Shown piece after piece: positions 43,815 to 51,217 of a stretch of DNA of 64,000 bases. The position numbers and the translations under genes were made by a program. Numbering within the stretch: the stretch's first letter is position 1; every line of letters starts with the position of its first letter. The stretch comes from Streptomyces sp. NBC_00370 (lineage in GTDB: Bacteria; Actinomycetota; Actinomycetes; Streptomycetales; Streptomycetaceae). The DNA is taken from NCBI RefSeq assembly GCF_036084755.1, contig NZ_CP107968.1, forward strand, positions 1,788,501 through 1,852,500. The letters are read 5' to 3'. Below the pieces are notes generated by a model, which was given only the letters and a program-made list of their open reading frames with translations, ran no database searches and was not told the origin of the DNA.

Positions 43815-46457
43815 CTAGAGCGGAGCCATCTTGTCCACGATGCCCGGCTTGGTCTTCATCCAGGCCTCCACCGCTTCTTCCTCGTGTCCCTTGCCGCTCT
43901 TCGTGATCTGGTTCTCCAGGCTCGCGAGGTCGCCCTCGCTCATCTTGAAGTCCTTGAGCCACTTGGTCAGCTGGGGGTACTGCTCGGGGAACTTCTTGCT
44001 GGCGACGGTGGTGATCTGGTCACCGGTGCCGAACGCCTTCTTGGGGTCGGCCAGCTTGGTCAGCTTGTACTCGTTGTAGGCCCAGTGCGGGCTCCACAGC
44101 ATGACGGCGACCGGCTGCTTCTTGTCGTACGACCGCTTCAGCTCGGAGAGCATCCCGGGGGTCGAGCTGTCGAGGACCTTGTACTCCTTGTCGAGCCCGT
44201 AGCCGGGGACGACCTTGTTCTTCAGGATGTTCATGGTCTCGGTGCCCGGCTCGATGCCGATGATCCGGCCCTTGAACTCGGAGCCCTTGCCCTTGAGGTC
44301 GTCCAGGGTGCTGACGCCCTTGACGTAGCTGGGCACCGCGATCTCCAGCGAGGTGGGGCCGTACCAGGATCCGATCTTCGTCAGGTCGTCGTGGTACTTG
44401 TCCCAGTATCTCTTCTGCGTGTTGGGCAGCCAGCCGTCGAACTGGACGTCGAGCTGGCCACGCGAGAGCGCCGTGTACATCGGGCCGACGTCGAACTGCT
44501 TGAGGTTCATCTTGTAGCCGCGCTGTTCCAGCACGTTCTTCCACAGGTACGTGGCGGCGATGTCCTCGTCCCACGGGAACCAGGCGACGGTCAGCGCCCT
44601 GGCCCGCTCGTCCTTGCCGTTGGCCGCCTTGCTCACCTTGTCCTTGGCCTTGGGGACCGGCGCCCACTTGTCGAGGGCGTCCGGGTTGGCCTTCAGCCAG
44701 GCGCGTACGGCCTCCTGCTCCTTGCCCTTGCCGGTCGACTGGATCTTGGCCTCAAGAGAGCCGAGCTGGTCCTCGGTCATCTTGAAGTTCTTCAGCCAGG
44801 CCGCGGCCTGCGGGTTGTCGTCGGTGAAGCCCTTGCGGGCGAGCATGTGGATGCCGTCGCCCTTGCCCCACGCGTTCTGCGGGTCGGCGAGCTTGGTCAT
44901 GTCGTACGTGGCGTAGGCCCAGTGCGGCGACCAGAGGACGACCGCGATGGGTTCCTTCTTCGCGTACGACCGCTTCAGCTCGGCCAGCATGCTGGGGGTC
45001 GAGCTGTCGACGACCTTGTACTCCTTGTCGAGCCCGTACGCCTTGAGGACCTTGCTCTTGAGCAGGCCCATCTCACCGGCGCTCGGCTCGATGCCGACGA
45101 TCCGGCCCTTGAAGGTGGAGCTCTTGCCCTTCAGGTCCGCCATGGTCTTGACGCCCTTGACGTAGCTGGGGACGGCGATCTCCAGGGAGGTCTGGCCGTA
45201 CCAGGATCCCATGTCCTCCAGCTTGTCGTGGTACTTGGCCCAGTACGTGGCGTGCGTGGTCGGCAGCCAGGAGTCGGTCTGGAGGTCGACCTGGCCGCCC
45301 GCCTGGCCCGCGTAGAGCGGTCCCGCGTCGTACTGCTTGGCGTCGACCTTGAAGCCGCGCTGCTCCAGCATCTCCTTCCAGAGGAATGTGGTGGCGATGC
45401 CTTCGTCCCAGGGGATGTAGCCCATGCTGACGGTCTTGCCCTGGCCCACGTTGCCGGGGTCGGACGCGGCGGTGTCGTCCGACGAGTCCGAGCCGCCGAA
45501 GATGCCGAGACCGCCGGCGACGAGCGCCAGGATCACCACGCCGGCGAGTGCGACGGCGGGCTGCGGGCGATGGTTCCAGATCTTCAGTCCGCCGGTCAGC
45601 GCCTGCGCCTTGGCCAGCGCGCGGCGGCCGATCGGTGAGACGTGCAGGCTGAGCGAGCCGGTGATCCGGTCCAGGTAGATGGCCAGGATGACGACGGACA
45701 GGCCCGCCTCGGCGCCGAGGCCGATGTTGACGTTGCCGATGGCCTCGAAGACGTCGGCGCCCAGGCCGTCGCCGCCGACCATGCCGGCGATGACCACCAT
45801 GGACAGCGCCAGCATGATGACCTGGTTGACCCCGGCCATGATCGTCTGGAGCGCCAGCGGCAGCTGGACCCGGAGCAGCGTGTTGCGCGGGCTGGTGCCG
45901 AACGCGTCGGCGGCCTCGACCAGTTCCTCGTCTACCTGCCGGATGCCGAGTTCGGTCATCCGGACGCCGGGCGGCAGGGAGAAGATGATGGTGGCGATGA
46001 TGCCGGGCGTCACGCCGATGCCGAAGAACAGCACACCGGGGATCAGATAGACCATGGCGGGCATGGTCTGCATCAGGTCGAGCACCGGCCGTACGACGGA
46101 GCTGACGGCCTTGGAGCGCGCCGTCCAGATGCCCAGCGGCACGGCGATGACCAGGATGATGATCGTCGCGACGAGGACCATGGTCAGCGTCAGCATCGCG
46201 TGGTCCCACAACTCGAACGAGTCGATGAGCGCGAAGCCGATGAAGGTGAGCACGCCCGCGCTCAGGTTCCGCAGCCACCAGGCGATGACGGCGAAGATGC
46301 CGGCGAGCAGCAGCGGCTGCGGGGCGGAGAGGACGGCGTTGATGCCGTCGTCCATGTGGGTGAGCAGCCAGGTGATGGCGTCGAAGAGCCAGCTGAGATG
46401 GTCGGTGAGCCAGTCGACGACGTTCTCGACCCAGTCACCGAAGTGGATCCTAGGCAC
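43815..46457 (-). CDS. glycine betaine ABC permease fused to two substrate-binding domains
   Basis: An 880-residue fusion. Residues 1-290 are a ProW/OpuAB-type permease: helices around 50-75 and 90-110, and the EAA loop EELVEAADAFGTSPRNTLLRVQLPLA. A helix at about 300-320 exports the rest. Residues 341-600 and 621-880 are two OpuAC/ProX-type binding domains with SMGYIPWDEGIATTFL and TVAWFPWDEDIAATYL, each with LWSPHWAY and SWYG-SLEIAVPSY. Two tandem, roughly 60% similar domains suggest affinity or specificity tuning. A spacer SDSSDDTAASDPG precedes the first. It overlaps the ATPase gene by 8 bases. It imports betaine/choline-like osmolytes. Confidence 0.93.
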   Translation of the reverse strand: MPRIHFGDWVENVVDWLTDHLSWLFDAITWLLTHMDDGINAVLSAPQPLLLAGIFAVIAWWLRNLSAGVLTFIGFALIDSFELWDHAMLTLTMVLVATIIILVIAVPLGIWTARSKAVSSVVRPVLDLMQTMPAMVYLIPGVLFFGIGVTPGIIATIIFSLPPGVRMTELGIRQVDEELVEAADAFGTSPRNTLLRVQLPLALQTIMAGVNQVIMLALSMVVIAGMVGGDGLGADVFEAIGNVNIGLGAEAGLSVVILAIYLDRITGSLSLHVSPIGRRALAKAQALTGGLKIWNHRPQPAVALAGVVILALVAGGLGIFGGSDSSDDTAASDPGNVGQGKTVSMGYIPWDEGIATTFLWKEMLEQRGFKVDAKQYDAGPLYAGQAGGQVDLQTDSWLPTTHATYWAKYHDKLEDMGSWYGQTSLEIAVPSYVKGVKTMADLKGKSSTFKGRIVGIEPSAGEMGLLKSKVLKAYGLDKEYKVVDSSTPSMLAELKRSYAKKEPIAVVLWSPHWAYATYDMTKLADPQNAWGKGDGIHMLARKGFTDDNPQAAAWLKNFKMTEDQLGSLEAKIQSTGKGKEQEAVRAWLKANPDALDKWAPVPKAKDKVSKAANGKDERARALTVAWFPWDEDIAATYLWKNVLEQRGYKMNLKQFDVGPMYTALSRGQLDVQFDGWLPNTQKRYWDKYHDDLTKIGSWYGPTSLEIAVPSYVKGVSTLDDLKGKGSEFKGRIIGIEPGTETMNILKNKVVPGYGLDKEYKVLDSSTPGMLSELKRSYDKKQPVAVMLWSPHWAYNEYKLTKLADPKKAFGTGDQITTVASKKFPEQYPQLTKWLKDFKMSEGDLASLENQITKSGKGHEEEAVEAWMKTKPGIVDKMAPL

Positions 46458-47586
46458 CGGCCACCGCCTTGTCGGTGGATACCGGCGTGGTCAGCTGGGT
46501 GTCGGCCGGGGTGGCCGGCGTCATCGGCTCGCCGAGCACGGCGAGCAGTCTGGCGCGCGGTACGACCCCGATGAGCTCCCCGTCGTCGCCGGTGACGGCG
46601 ACGGCGACCCCGCTGGTGGAGCAGGGGGTGAAGAGTTCGATGATCGGGGTGGCGGCGGGGACGACGGCGGGGGCCGCCTCGATGATGTCCTCGGGGGTGC
46701 GCAGTTCCTTGCCGCTCTCCGTCGTGGTGCCGAGCGCGGTCTCCACGTCGGCCATGATCGCGCCTGCCGTGAGCACCCTGGAACGGTCGACATCCTGGGT
46801 GAAGGAGGCCACGTAGTCGTTGGCGGGCGTGACGAGGATGTCCTCGGCGGTGCCCAGCTGGACGATCCTGCCGTCGCGCATCACGGCGATCCGGTCACCG
46901 AGGCGCATGGCCTCGTTGAGGTCGTGCGTGATGAAGACGATCGTCTTCTTGAGCCGCTTCTGTATCTCCAGCAGCTGGTCCTGCATGTCGCGCCGGATCA
47001 GCGGGTCGAGCGCGCTGAACGCCTCGTCCATCAGCAGGACGTCGGCGTCGGTGGCGAGGGCGCGGGCCAGGCCCACGCGCTGCTGCATACCGCCGGAGAG
47101 TTCGTCGGGCCAGGACTTCTCCCAGCCGCCGAGCCCCGCCAGCTCCAGTGCCTCGCCGGCGCGCTCGACACGCTGCTCACGCGGGACACCCTGTACTTCG
47201 AGGCCGTAGGCGACGTTCTCCAGCACGTTGCGGTGCGGGAAGAGCGCGAAGTGCTGGAAGACCATGCTGATTTTGTTCGCGCGCACCTCCCGCAGCTGCT
47301 GCGGGGTCAGGGCAGTCAGGTCGTCGCCGTCGAACAGAACCTGGCCCGATGTCGGTTCCGAGAGTCCGTTGAGCATGCGCAGCAGCGTGGACTTGCCGGA
47401 TCCCGAGAGCCCCATCACGACGAATATCTCGCCGGGCTCGACCGAGAACGAGGCGTCGATCACTGCTGCGGTCGTACCTTCGGCGCGGAGCTCCTCACGG
47501 TCCTTGCCGCTTTCGAGCTTCGGCACAGCTTCGTCTGGTCGTATACCGAACACCTTGTACAGATGTTCGGCCTGGAGCCTGGACAC
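46450..47586 (-). CDS. quaternary-amine ABC transporter ATP-binding protein with CBS domains
   Basis: A 378-residue ATPase of the ProV/OpuAA family. Walker A GLSGSGKSTLLRML, Q-loop FQHFALFPHRNVL, signature ELSGGMQQRVGLARAL, Walker B VLLMDEAFSALDP and H-loop VFITHDLNEAM. A C-terminal CBS pair (about 270-370) may sense ionic strength as in OpuA. I start at GTG 47586, which has GTGAGG 6 bases upstream; a GTG two codons upstream is possible. Its stop lies in the fusion gene's start region (8-base overlap), so both form one operon driven from the 47.6-47.8 kb gap. The hairpin CCCGGCCC/GGGCCGGG (47668-47693) is in the leader. Confidence 0.92.
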   Translation of the reverse strand: MSRLQAEHLYKVFGIRPDEAVPKLESGKDREELRAEGTTAAVIDASFSVEPGEIFVVMGLSGSGKSTLLRMLNGLSEPTSGQVLFDGDDLTALTPQQLREVRANKISMVFQHFALFPHRNVLENVAYGLEVQGVPREQRVERAGEALELAGLGGWEKSWPDELSGGMQQRVGLARALATDADVLLMDEAFSALDPLIRRDMQDQLLEIQKRLKKTIVFITHDLNEAMRLGDRIAVMRDGRIVQLGTAEDILVTPANDYVASFTQDVDRSRVLTAGAIMADVETALGTTTESGKELRTPEDIIEAAPAVVPAATPIIELFTPCSTSGVAVAVTGDDGELIGVVPRARLLAVLGEPMTPATPADTQLTTPVSTDKAVAGA

Positions 47587-47741
47587 ATACACCTCACGCG
47601 TCGAACCGAGTACGGCCCGGCACCCCCGCGGGCGGGCCGTGGAGCGGGGCGGGGTCGGCCCGCAGCGCCCGGCCCATGGCGAAAAGGGCCGGGTCCGCTC
47701 CGGCTTCGCCCCTGCCCTACGTTGTAGAGCGCAAACAAGTA

Positions 47742-47757
47742 TGTGTTCCAGGTCACA
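47742..47757. promoter_or_regulatory. Crp-like binding site upstream of the transporter and exonuclease genes
   Basis: TGTGTTCCAGGTCACA differs at one base from the palindrome TGTGA-N6-TCACA and fits the Streptomyces Crp pattern GTG-N6-GNCAC that I recall. It sits in the divergent region between the betaine ATPase (start 47586) and the exonuclease (start 47845), 88 bases before the latter. Confidence 0.5.
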
Positions 47758-47844
47758 TTTCCGTTCCCTGTACGGAGGGTGACATGCCGTTGGCCGCCGA
47801 CCGACCGCGGTCCGCTGTCAGTGGGGTGCGGCATCATCAGGCGT

Positions 47845-48765
47845 GTGACGCGACGCCTGATGCTCCTCGACACCGCTTCCCTCTATTTCCGCGCCTATTT
47901 CGGCGTGCCGGACTCCGTACGCGCTCCGGACGGCACCCCGGTCAACGCGGTGCGCGGCCTGCTGGACTTCATCGCCAGGCTGGTCCAGGACCACCACCCG
48001 GACGATCTGGTGGCGTGCATGGACGCCGACTGGCGGCCGCAGTGGCGGGTGGATCTCATCCCTTCCTACAAGGCGCACCGGGTTGCGCGGGAACGCAGCG
48101 AGGGACCGGACGAGGAGGAGACGCCGGACACGCTGGCGCCCCAGGTGCCGATCATCGAGGCGGTGCTGGACGCGCTGGGCATCGCCCGCGTCGGCGTCGC
48201 CGGGTACGAGGCGGACGATGTGATCGGCACGCTCGCCGGCCGGTCCGCGGGGCCAGTCGACATCGTCACCGGCGACCGGGATCTGTACCAGCTCGTCGAC
48301 GACACCCGGGGCGTGCGGGTGCTCTACCCGGTCAAGGGGGTCGGCACCCTCCAGCTGACGGACGAGGCCGCGCTGCGGGAGAAGTACGGGGTCGACGGCC
48401 GGGGATATGTGGATCTGGCGCTGCTGCGCGGTGACCCGAGCGACGGGCTCCCCGGGGTGCCGGGGATCGGCGAGAAGACGGCCGCCAAGCTGCTGGACGC
48501 CTTCGGCGACCTGGCCGGGATCATGGCGGCCGTGGACGACCCGCACGCCAAGCTCACCCCTTCGCAGCGCAAGCGGCTGGACGAGGCCCGGGACTATGTG
48601 GCGGTCGCGCCGACCGTGGTGCGCGTCGCCGGTGACGTACCCCTGCCGGACTTCGACCCGGCGCTGCCGTCCGAGCCGCGCGATCCGGCGATGCTCGACG
48701 CCCTGGCGGCGCGCTGGGGTCTTGGCGGTGCGCTGCAGCGACTGCTGGCGACGCTGCGGAGCTGA
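47845..48765 (+). CDS. 5'-3' exonuclease (FEN-type, DNA polymerase I-like domain)
   Basis: A 306-residue nuclease resembling the N-terminal 5'-3' exonuclease domain of Pol I. Motifs: MLLDTASLYFRAYFGVP, AVRGLLDFIARLVQDHHPDDLVACMDADWRPQWRVDLIPSYKAHR, GYEADDVIGTLAG, DIVTGDRDLYQLV, LLRGDPSDGLPGVPGIGEKTAAKLL (helix-hairpin-helix). I take GTG 47845 because upstream in-frame residues are basic and unconserved. No Shine-Dalgarno is clear, so it may be leaderless. A Shine-Dalgarno-like GGAGGG before ATG 47784 opens only a different frame over this gene. Probably an accessory flap/primer-removal nuclease. Confidence 0.9.
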   Translation: MTRRLMLLDTASLYFRAYFGVPDSVRAPDGTPVNAVRGLLDFIARLVQDHHPDDLVACMDADWRPQWRVDLIPSYKAHRVARERSEGPDEEETPDTLAPQVPIIEAVLDALGIARVGVAGYEADDVIGTLAGRSAGPVDIVTGDRDLYQLVDDTRGVRVLYPVKGVGTLQLTDEAALREKYGVDGRGYVDLALLRGDPSDGLPGVPGIGEKTAAKLLDAFGDLAGIMAAVDDPHAKLTPSQRKRLDEARDYVAVAPTVVRVAGDVPLPDFDPALPSEPRDPAMLDALAARWGLGGALQRLLATLRS

Positions 48766-48772
48766 AGTGCTA

Positions 48773-48790
48773 GCTTAGGTAAGCCTAAGC
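48773..48790 (+). promoter_or_regulatory. iron-box-like palindrome before the siderophore-interacting protein gene
   Basis: GCTTAGGTAAGCCTAAGC has perfect 7-base arms and a 4-base centre and contains TTAGG and CCTAA, the halves of the DmdR1/IdeR iron box. It lies 45 bases upstream of the GTG, where repression under iron sufficiency is expected. The spacing is one base shorter than the usual 19-base box. Confidence 0.65.
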
Positions 48791-48834
48791 AGCCGTCGTG
48801 CACGCATCGTCGGGCAAGCATCAGGGAGAGCGCA

Positions 48835-49677
48835 GTGGCAGACCGACCGGCCCGCAGGACACCGAAGGCCCGTGAGGCGCGCGTGACGCGCACGGAACAG
48901 CTCACCCCGCACATGGTGCGGCTGGTGCTCGGCGGTGAAGGTCTCGACGGCCTCGAAGCCGACGAGTTCACCGACCACTACATCAAGGTGCTGTTCGCCC
49001 CCGAGGGCGTGAGCTACCCCGAGCCGTTCGACATGGAGCAGATCAGGGCCGACCTCCCGCGCGAGCAGTGGCCCACGACCCGTACGTACACGGTGCGCGG
49101 CTGGGACGCGGCGGCCGGTGAGCTGACCGTCGACTTGGTGGTGCACGGCGACGAGGGCCTGGCGGGCCCGTGGGCGGCGCGCGCCCAGGTGGGCGACCCG
49201 GTGAGGTTCCTCGGCCCCGGCGGCGGTTACGCACCGGACCCGGCGGCCGACTGGCATCTGCTGGTGGGCGACGAGAGCGCCCTGCCCGCCATCGCGGCCT
49301 CACTGGAGCGGGCCCCGGCCGGCGCGGTGGTGCATGCCTTCGTCGAGGTCGCGGGCCCCGAGGAGGAGCAGAAGATCGCCGCCCCCGACGGGGTCGCGCT
49401 CACCTGGCTGCACCGCGGCGACCGCCCGGTGGGCGAGGCGCTGGTCGCCGCCGTACGCGAACTGGACTTCCCGGCGGGCGACGTGCACGCGTTCGTCCAC
49501 GGCGAGGCGGGTTTCGTGAAGGACCTGCGCCGCTATCTCCGGGTGGAGCGCGACGTCCCGCGCGAGCGGCTGTCCGTCTCGGGGTACTGGCGCCTGGGCA
49601 AGACCGACGAGGCGTGGCGGGCCGTCAAGCGGGAGTGGAACGAGCAGGTGGAGCGCGAGCAGGAGAGCGCGGCCTGA
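48835..49677 (+). CDS. siderophore-interacting flavoprotein (ferric-siderophore reductase)
   Basis: A 280-residue SIP-family reductase (ViuB/YqjH). The FAD-binding element is TRTYTVRGWD, followed by ELTVDLVVHGDEGLAGPWAARAQVGDPVRFLGPGG. The C-terminal NAD-side domain has LLVGDESALPAIAASLE and VHGEAGFVKDLRRYLRVE, with SVSGYWRLGKTDEAW at the end. GTG 48835 has AGGGAGAG 5-12 bases upstream. It releases iron from imported ferric siderophores in the cytoplasm. The palindromic iron box upstream and a long hairpin terminator downstream delimit a single-gene iron-regulated unit. Confidence 0.93.
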   Translation: MADRPARRTPKAREARVTRTEQLTPHMVRLVLGGEGLDGLEADEFTDHYIKVLFAPEGVSYPEPFDMEQIRADLPREQWPTTRTYTVRGWDAAAGELTVDLVVHGDEGLAGPWAARAQVGDPVRFLGPGGGYAPDPAADWHLLVGDESALPAIAASLERAPAGAVVHAFVEVAGPEEEQKIAAPDGVALTWLHRGDRPVGEALVAAVRELDFPAGDVHAFVHGEAGFVKDLRRYLRVERDVPRERLSVSGYWRLGKTDEAWRAVKREWNEQVEREQESAA

Positions 49678-49690
49678 GACACGTACGGCT

Positions 49691-49738
49691 ACGGCAACGG
49701 CGGCGTCCCCCGAAGCAGGGGGGCGCCGCCGTTGCCGT
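49691..49738 (+). terminator. terminator of the siderophore-interacting protein gene
   Basis: A 15-bp stem (49691-49705 with 49724-49738), extended by a T-G pair and a CCCCC/GGGGG stem around a GAAGCA loop, begins 14 bases after the stop. It separates this iron-regulated gene from the sigK promoter. No T tract. Confidence 0.8.
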
Positions 49739-49801
49739 GGGGCCGTAGCGTCGTGCTGCCGCGGGGCCGTCGGACGGACTTCCGGTACGGGCGGAAGTCG
49801 A

Positions 49802-49829
49802 CCAATCCGTTCGGGCACCGGCTCCGAAT
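49802..49829 (+). promoter_or_regulatory. SigK-type autoregulatory promoter of sigK-rskA
   Basis: CCAATCC (49802-49808), 15 bases, CCGAAT (49824-49829). The same motif and spacing recur at 58063-58090 (plus) and 58006-57979 (minus, TCGAAT). It recalls the M. tuberculosis SigK promoter (CCATCC/CCGAAT). It implies that sigK activates its own operon. Confidence 0.75.
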
Positions 49830-49864
49830 CGGTCCTGAAGAGTGTTCGAAGGAGGAAAGCTCGC

Positions 49865-50449
49865 GTGAAAGAAGCCGTACACATCGGCGGACCCGCCTCG
49901 GCGGGGCCTGATCTGCAAGAACTGCTGGGTCTCGTGGCCCGGGGCGACCAGGACGCCTTCGCCCGCGTGTACGACACGGTCTGCGGGCCCGTACTCGGTC
50001 TGGTGCGTTCCGTGCTGCGCGACCCCGCCCAGTCCGAAGAGGTCACCCAGGAGGTGCTGCTGGAGATCTGGCGGTCCGCCACCCGCTTCCAGCCGTCCCG
50101 GGGCAGCGGTATGACCTGGGTGCTGACGCTGGCCCACCGCAGGGCCGTCGACCGGGTGCGCTCGGCCCAGGCGTCCAGCGACCGCGAGCACAGGGCCGCG
50201 CTGCTGGACCGTACCCCCGCCTTCGACGAGGTCACCGAACAGGTGGAGGCCCGGCTGGAGCGGGAACAGGTACGGCGCTGTCTGCGCACCCTGACCGAAC
50301 TGCAACGCCAATCGGTGACGCTGGCTTACTACCAGGGTCTGGCCTACCGCGAAGTGGCCGAACTGCTCGCCGTACCGCTGGGCACGGTCAAGACCCGGCT
50401 GCGCGACGGACTCATCCGGCTGCGCGACTGCCTGGGGGTGAGCTCATGA
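49865..50449 (+). CDS. sigK: ECF RNA polymerase sigma factor SigK
   Basis: A 194-residue ECF sigma factor (ECF19/SigK group). GTG 49865 is preceded by AAGGAGGAAAG. Region 2 spans about 22-90 (LVARGDQDAFARVYDTV, EEVTQEVLLEIWRSATRF). Region 4 spans about 135-190 (LRTLTELQRQSVTLAYYQGLAYREVAELLAVPLGTVKTRLRDGLIRLRDCL). It overlaps the rskA start as ATGA. A matching promoter lies upstream, and the same sequence precedes two other transcripts in this region. By analogy with M. tuberculosis it directs expression of the neighbouring oxidoreductase/lipid genes and the fasciclin lipoprotein once released from RskA. Confidence 0.93.
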   Translation: MKEAVHIGGPASAGPDLQELLGLVARGDQDAFARVYDTVCGPVLGLVRSVLRDPAQSEEVTQEVLLEIWRSATRFQPSRGSGMTWVLTLAHRRAVDRVRSAQASSDREHRAALLDRTPAFDEVTEQVEARLEREQVRRCLRTLTELQRQSVTLAYYQGLAYREVAELLAVPLGTVKTRLRDGLIRLRDCLGVSS

Positions 50450-51198
50450 GTACCGCGGAACTGCACACGCTGACCGGCGCCTACGCACTGCACGCACTGG
50501 AACCGGCCGAGCGCGACGCTTTCGAGCGGCATCTCGCCGAATGCCCGGCCTGTGCCCAGGAGGTGAGCGAGCTGGCGGCGACGGCGGCCCGGCTCGGCCT
50601 CGCCGTGTCCGTCACACCACCGCCCGCGATGAAGGAGCAGCTGCTCCGCAGGATCGCGACGGAGCGCCAGGACCCGCCCAGGGTCGCCCCGGAGTCCCGT
50701 TCGGGCGCCGCCGGCAGGCGCGGCCGGGCACTGTCCCGCTTCGCGCTGGCCGCGTGCCTCGCCGTCGCCGCCGCGTTCGGCGGCATCGCCGCCTGGCAGC
50801 ATCAGCAGGCGCAGGACGCCCGCGCCCAGGCGCAGTCGTCGCAGCAGCGGTCCGAGGCGCTGGCCTCGGTGCTCGCCGCGCCGGACGCCAAGGTCACCAC
50901 GGGCAAGCTGACCGACGGAGCCACCGGCACCGTCGTCGTCTCGCGGAACCAGGACAAGGCGGCCTTCGTCGCGGCCGGGCTGCCCGAACCGCCGAACGGC
51001 AAGGTGTACGAGCTCTGGTTCAACGACGGCGGCAAGATGCGGGCAGCGGGGCTGCTCAGCCCCTCCGCCGGATCGGACGCCGTACTACTGTCCGGGACCG
51101 TCGGGGAGGCTTCGGGCATGGGGATCACCGTCGAACCGGCGGGCGGCTCCGACCAGCCCACGTCGGACCCGCTGGCCCTGATGAACTTCCCCGCCTGA
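50446..51198 (+). CDS. rskA: membrane-bound anti-sigma-K factor RskA
   Basis: A 250-residue anti-sigma factor. The N-terminal zinc-binding ZAS domain has His29-x3-Cys33-x2-Cys36 (RHLAECPAC). A single transmembrane helix lies at about 96-117 (ALSRFALAACLAVAAAFGGIAAW), then an extracytoplasmic RskA domain (NGKVYELWFNDGGKMRAAGLL). In M. tuberculosis RskA holds SigK at the membrane until redox-dependent proteolysis or conformational release. The extracytoplasmic part here has no cysteines, so sensing would not be through a local disulfide. It overlaps sigK by 4 bases, and the photolyase gene follows 19 bases later. Confidence 0.93.
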   Translation: MSTAELHTLTGAYALHALEPAERDAFERHLAECPACAQEVSELAATAARLGLAVSVTPPPAMKEQLLRRIATERQDPPRVAPESRSGAAGRRGRALSRFALAACLAVAAAFGGIAAWQHQQAQDARAQAQSSQQRSEALASVLAAPDAKVTTGKLTDGATGTVVVSRNQDKAAFVAAGLPEPPNGKVYELWFNDGGKMRAAGLLSPSAGSDAVLLSGTVGEASGMGITVEPAGGSDQPTSDPLALMNFPA

Positions 51199-51217
51199 GG
51201 ACCGTGAGGACAGCTAC

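Noticed and set aside
47784..48434. A reading frame with GGAGGG before ATG 47784.
   Set aside because: It runs in another frame over the exonuclease gene, with low-complexity basic translation and no family resemblance.
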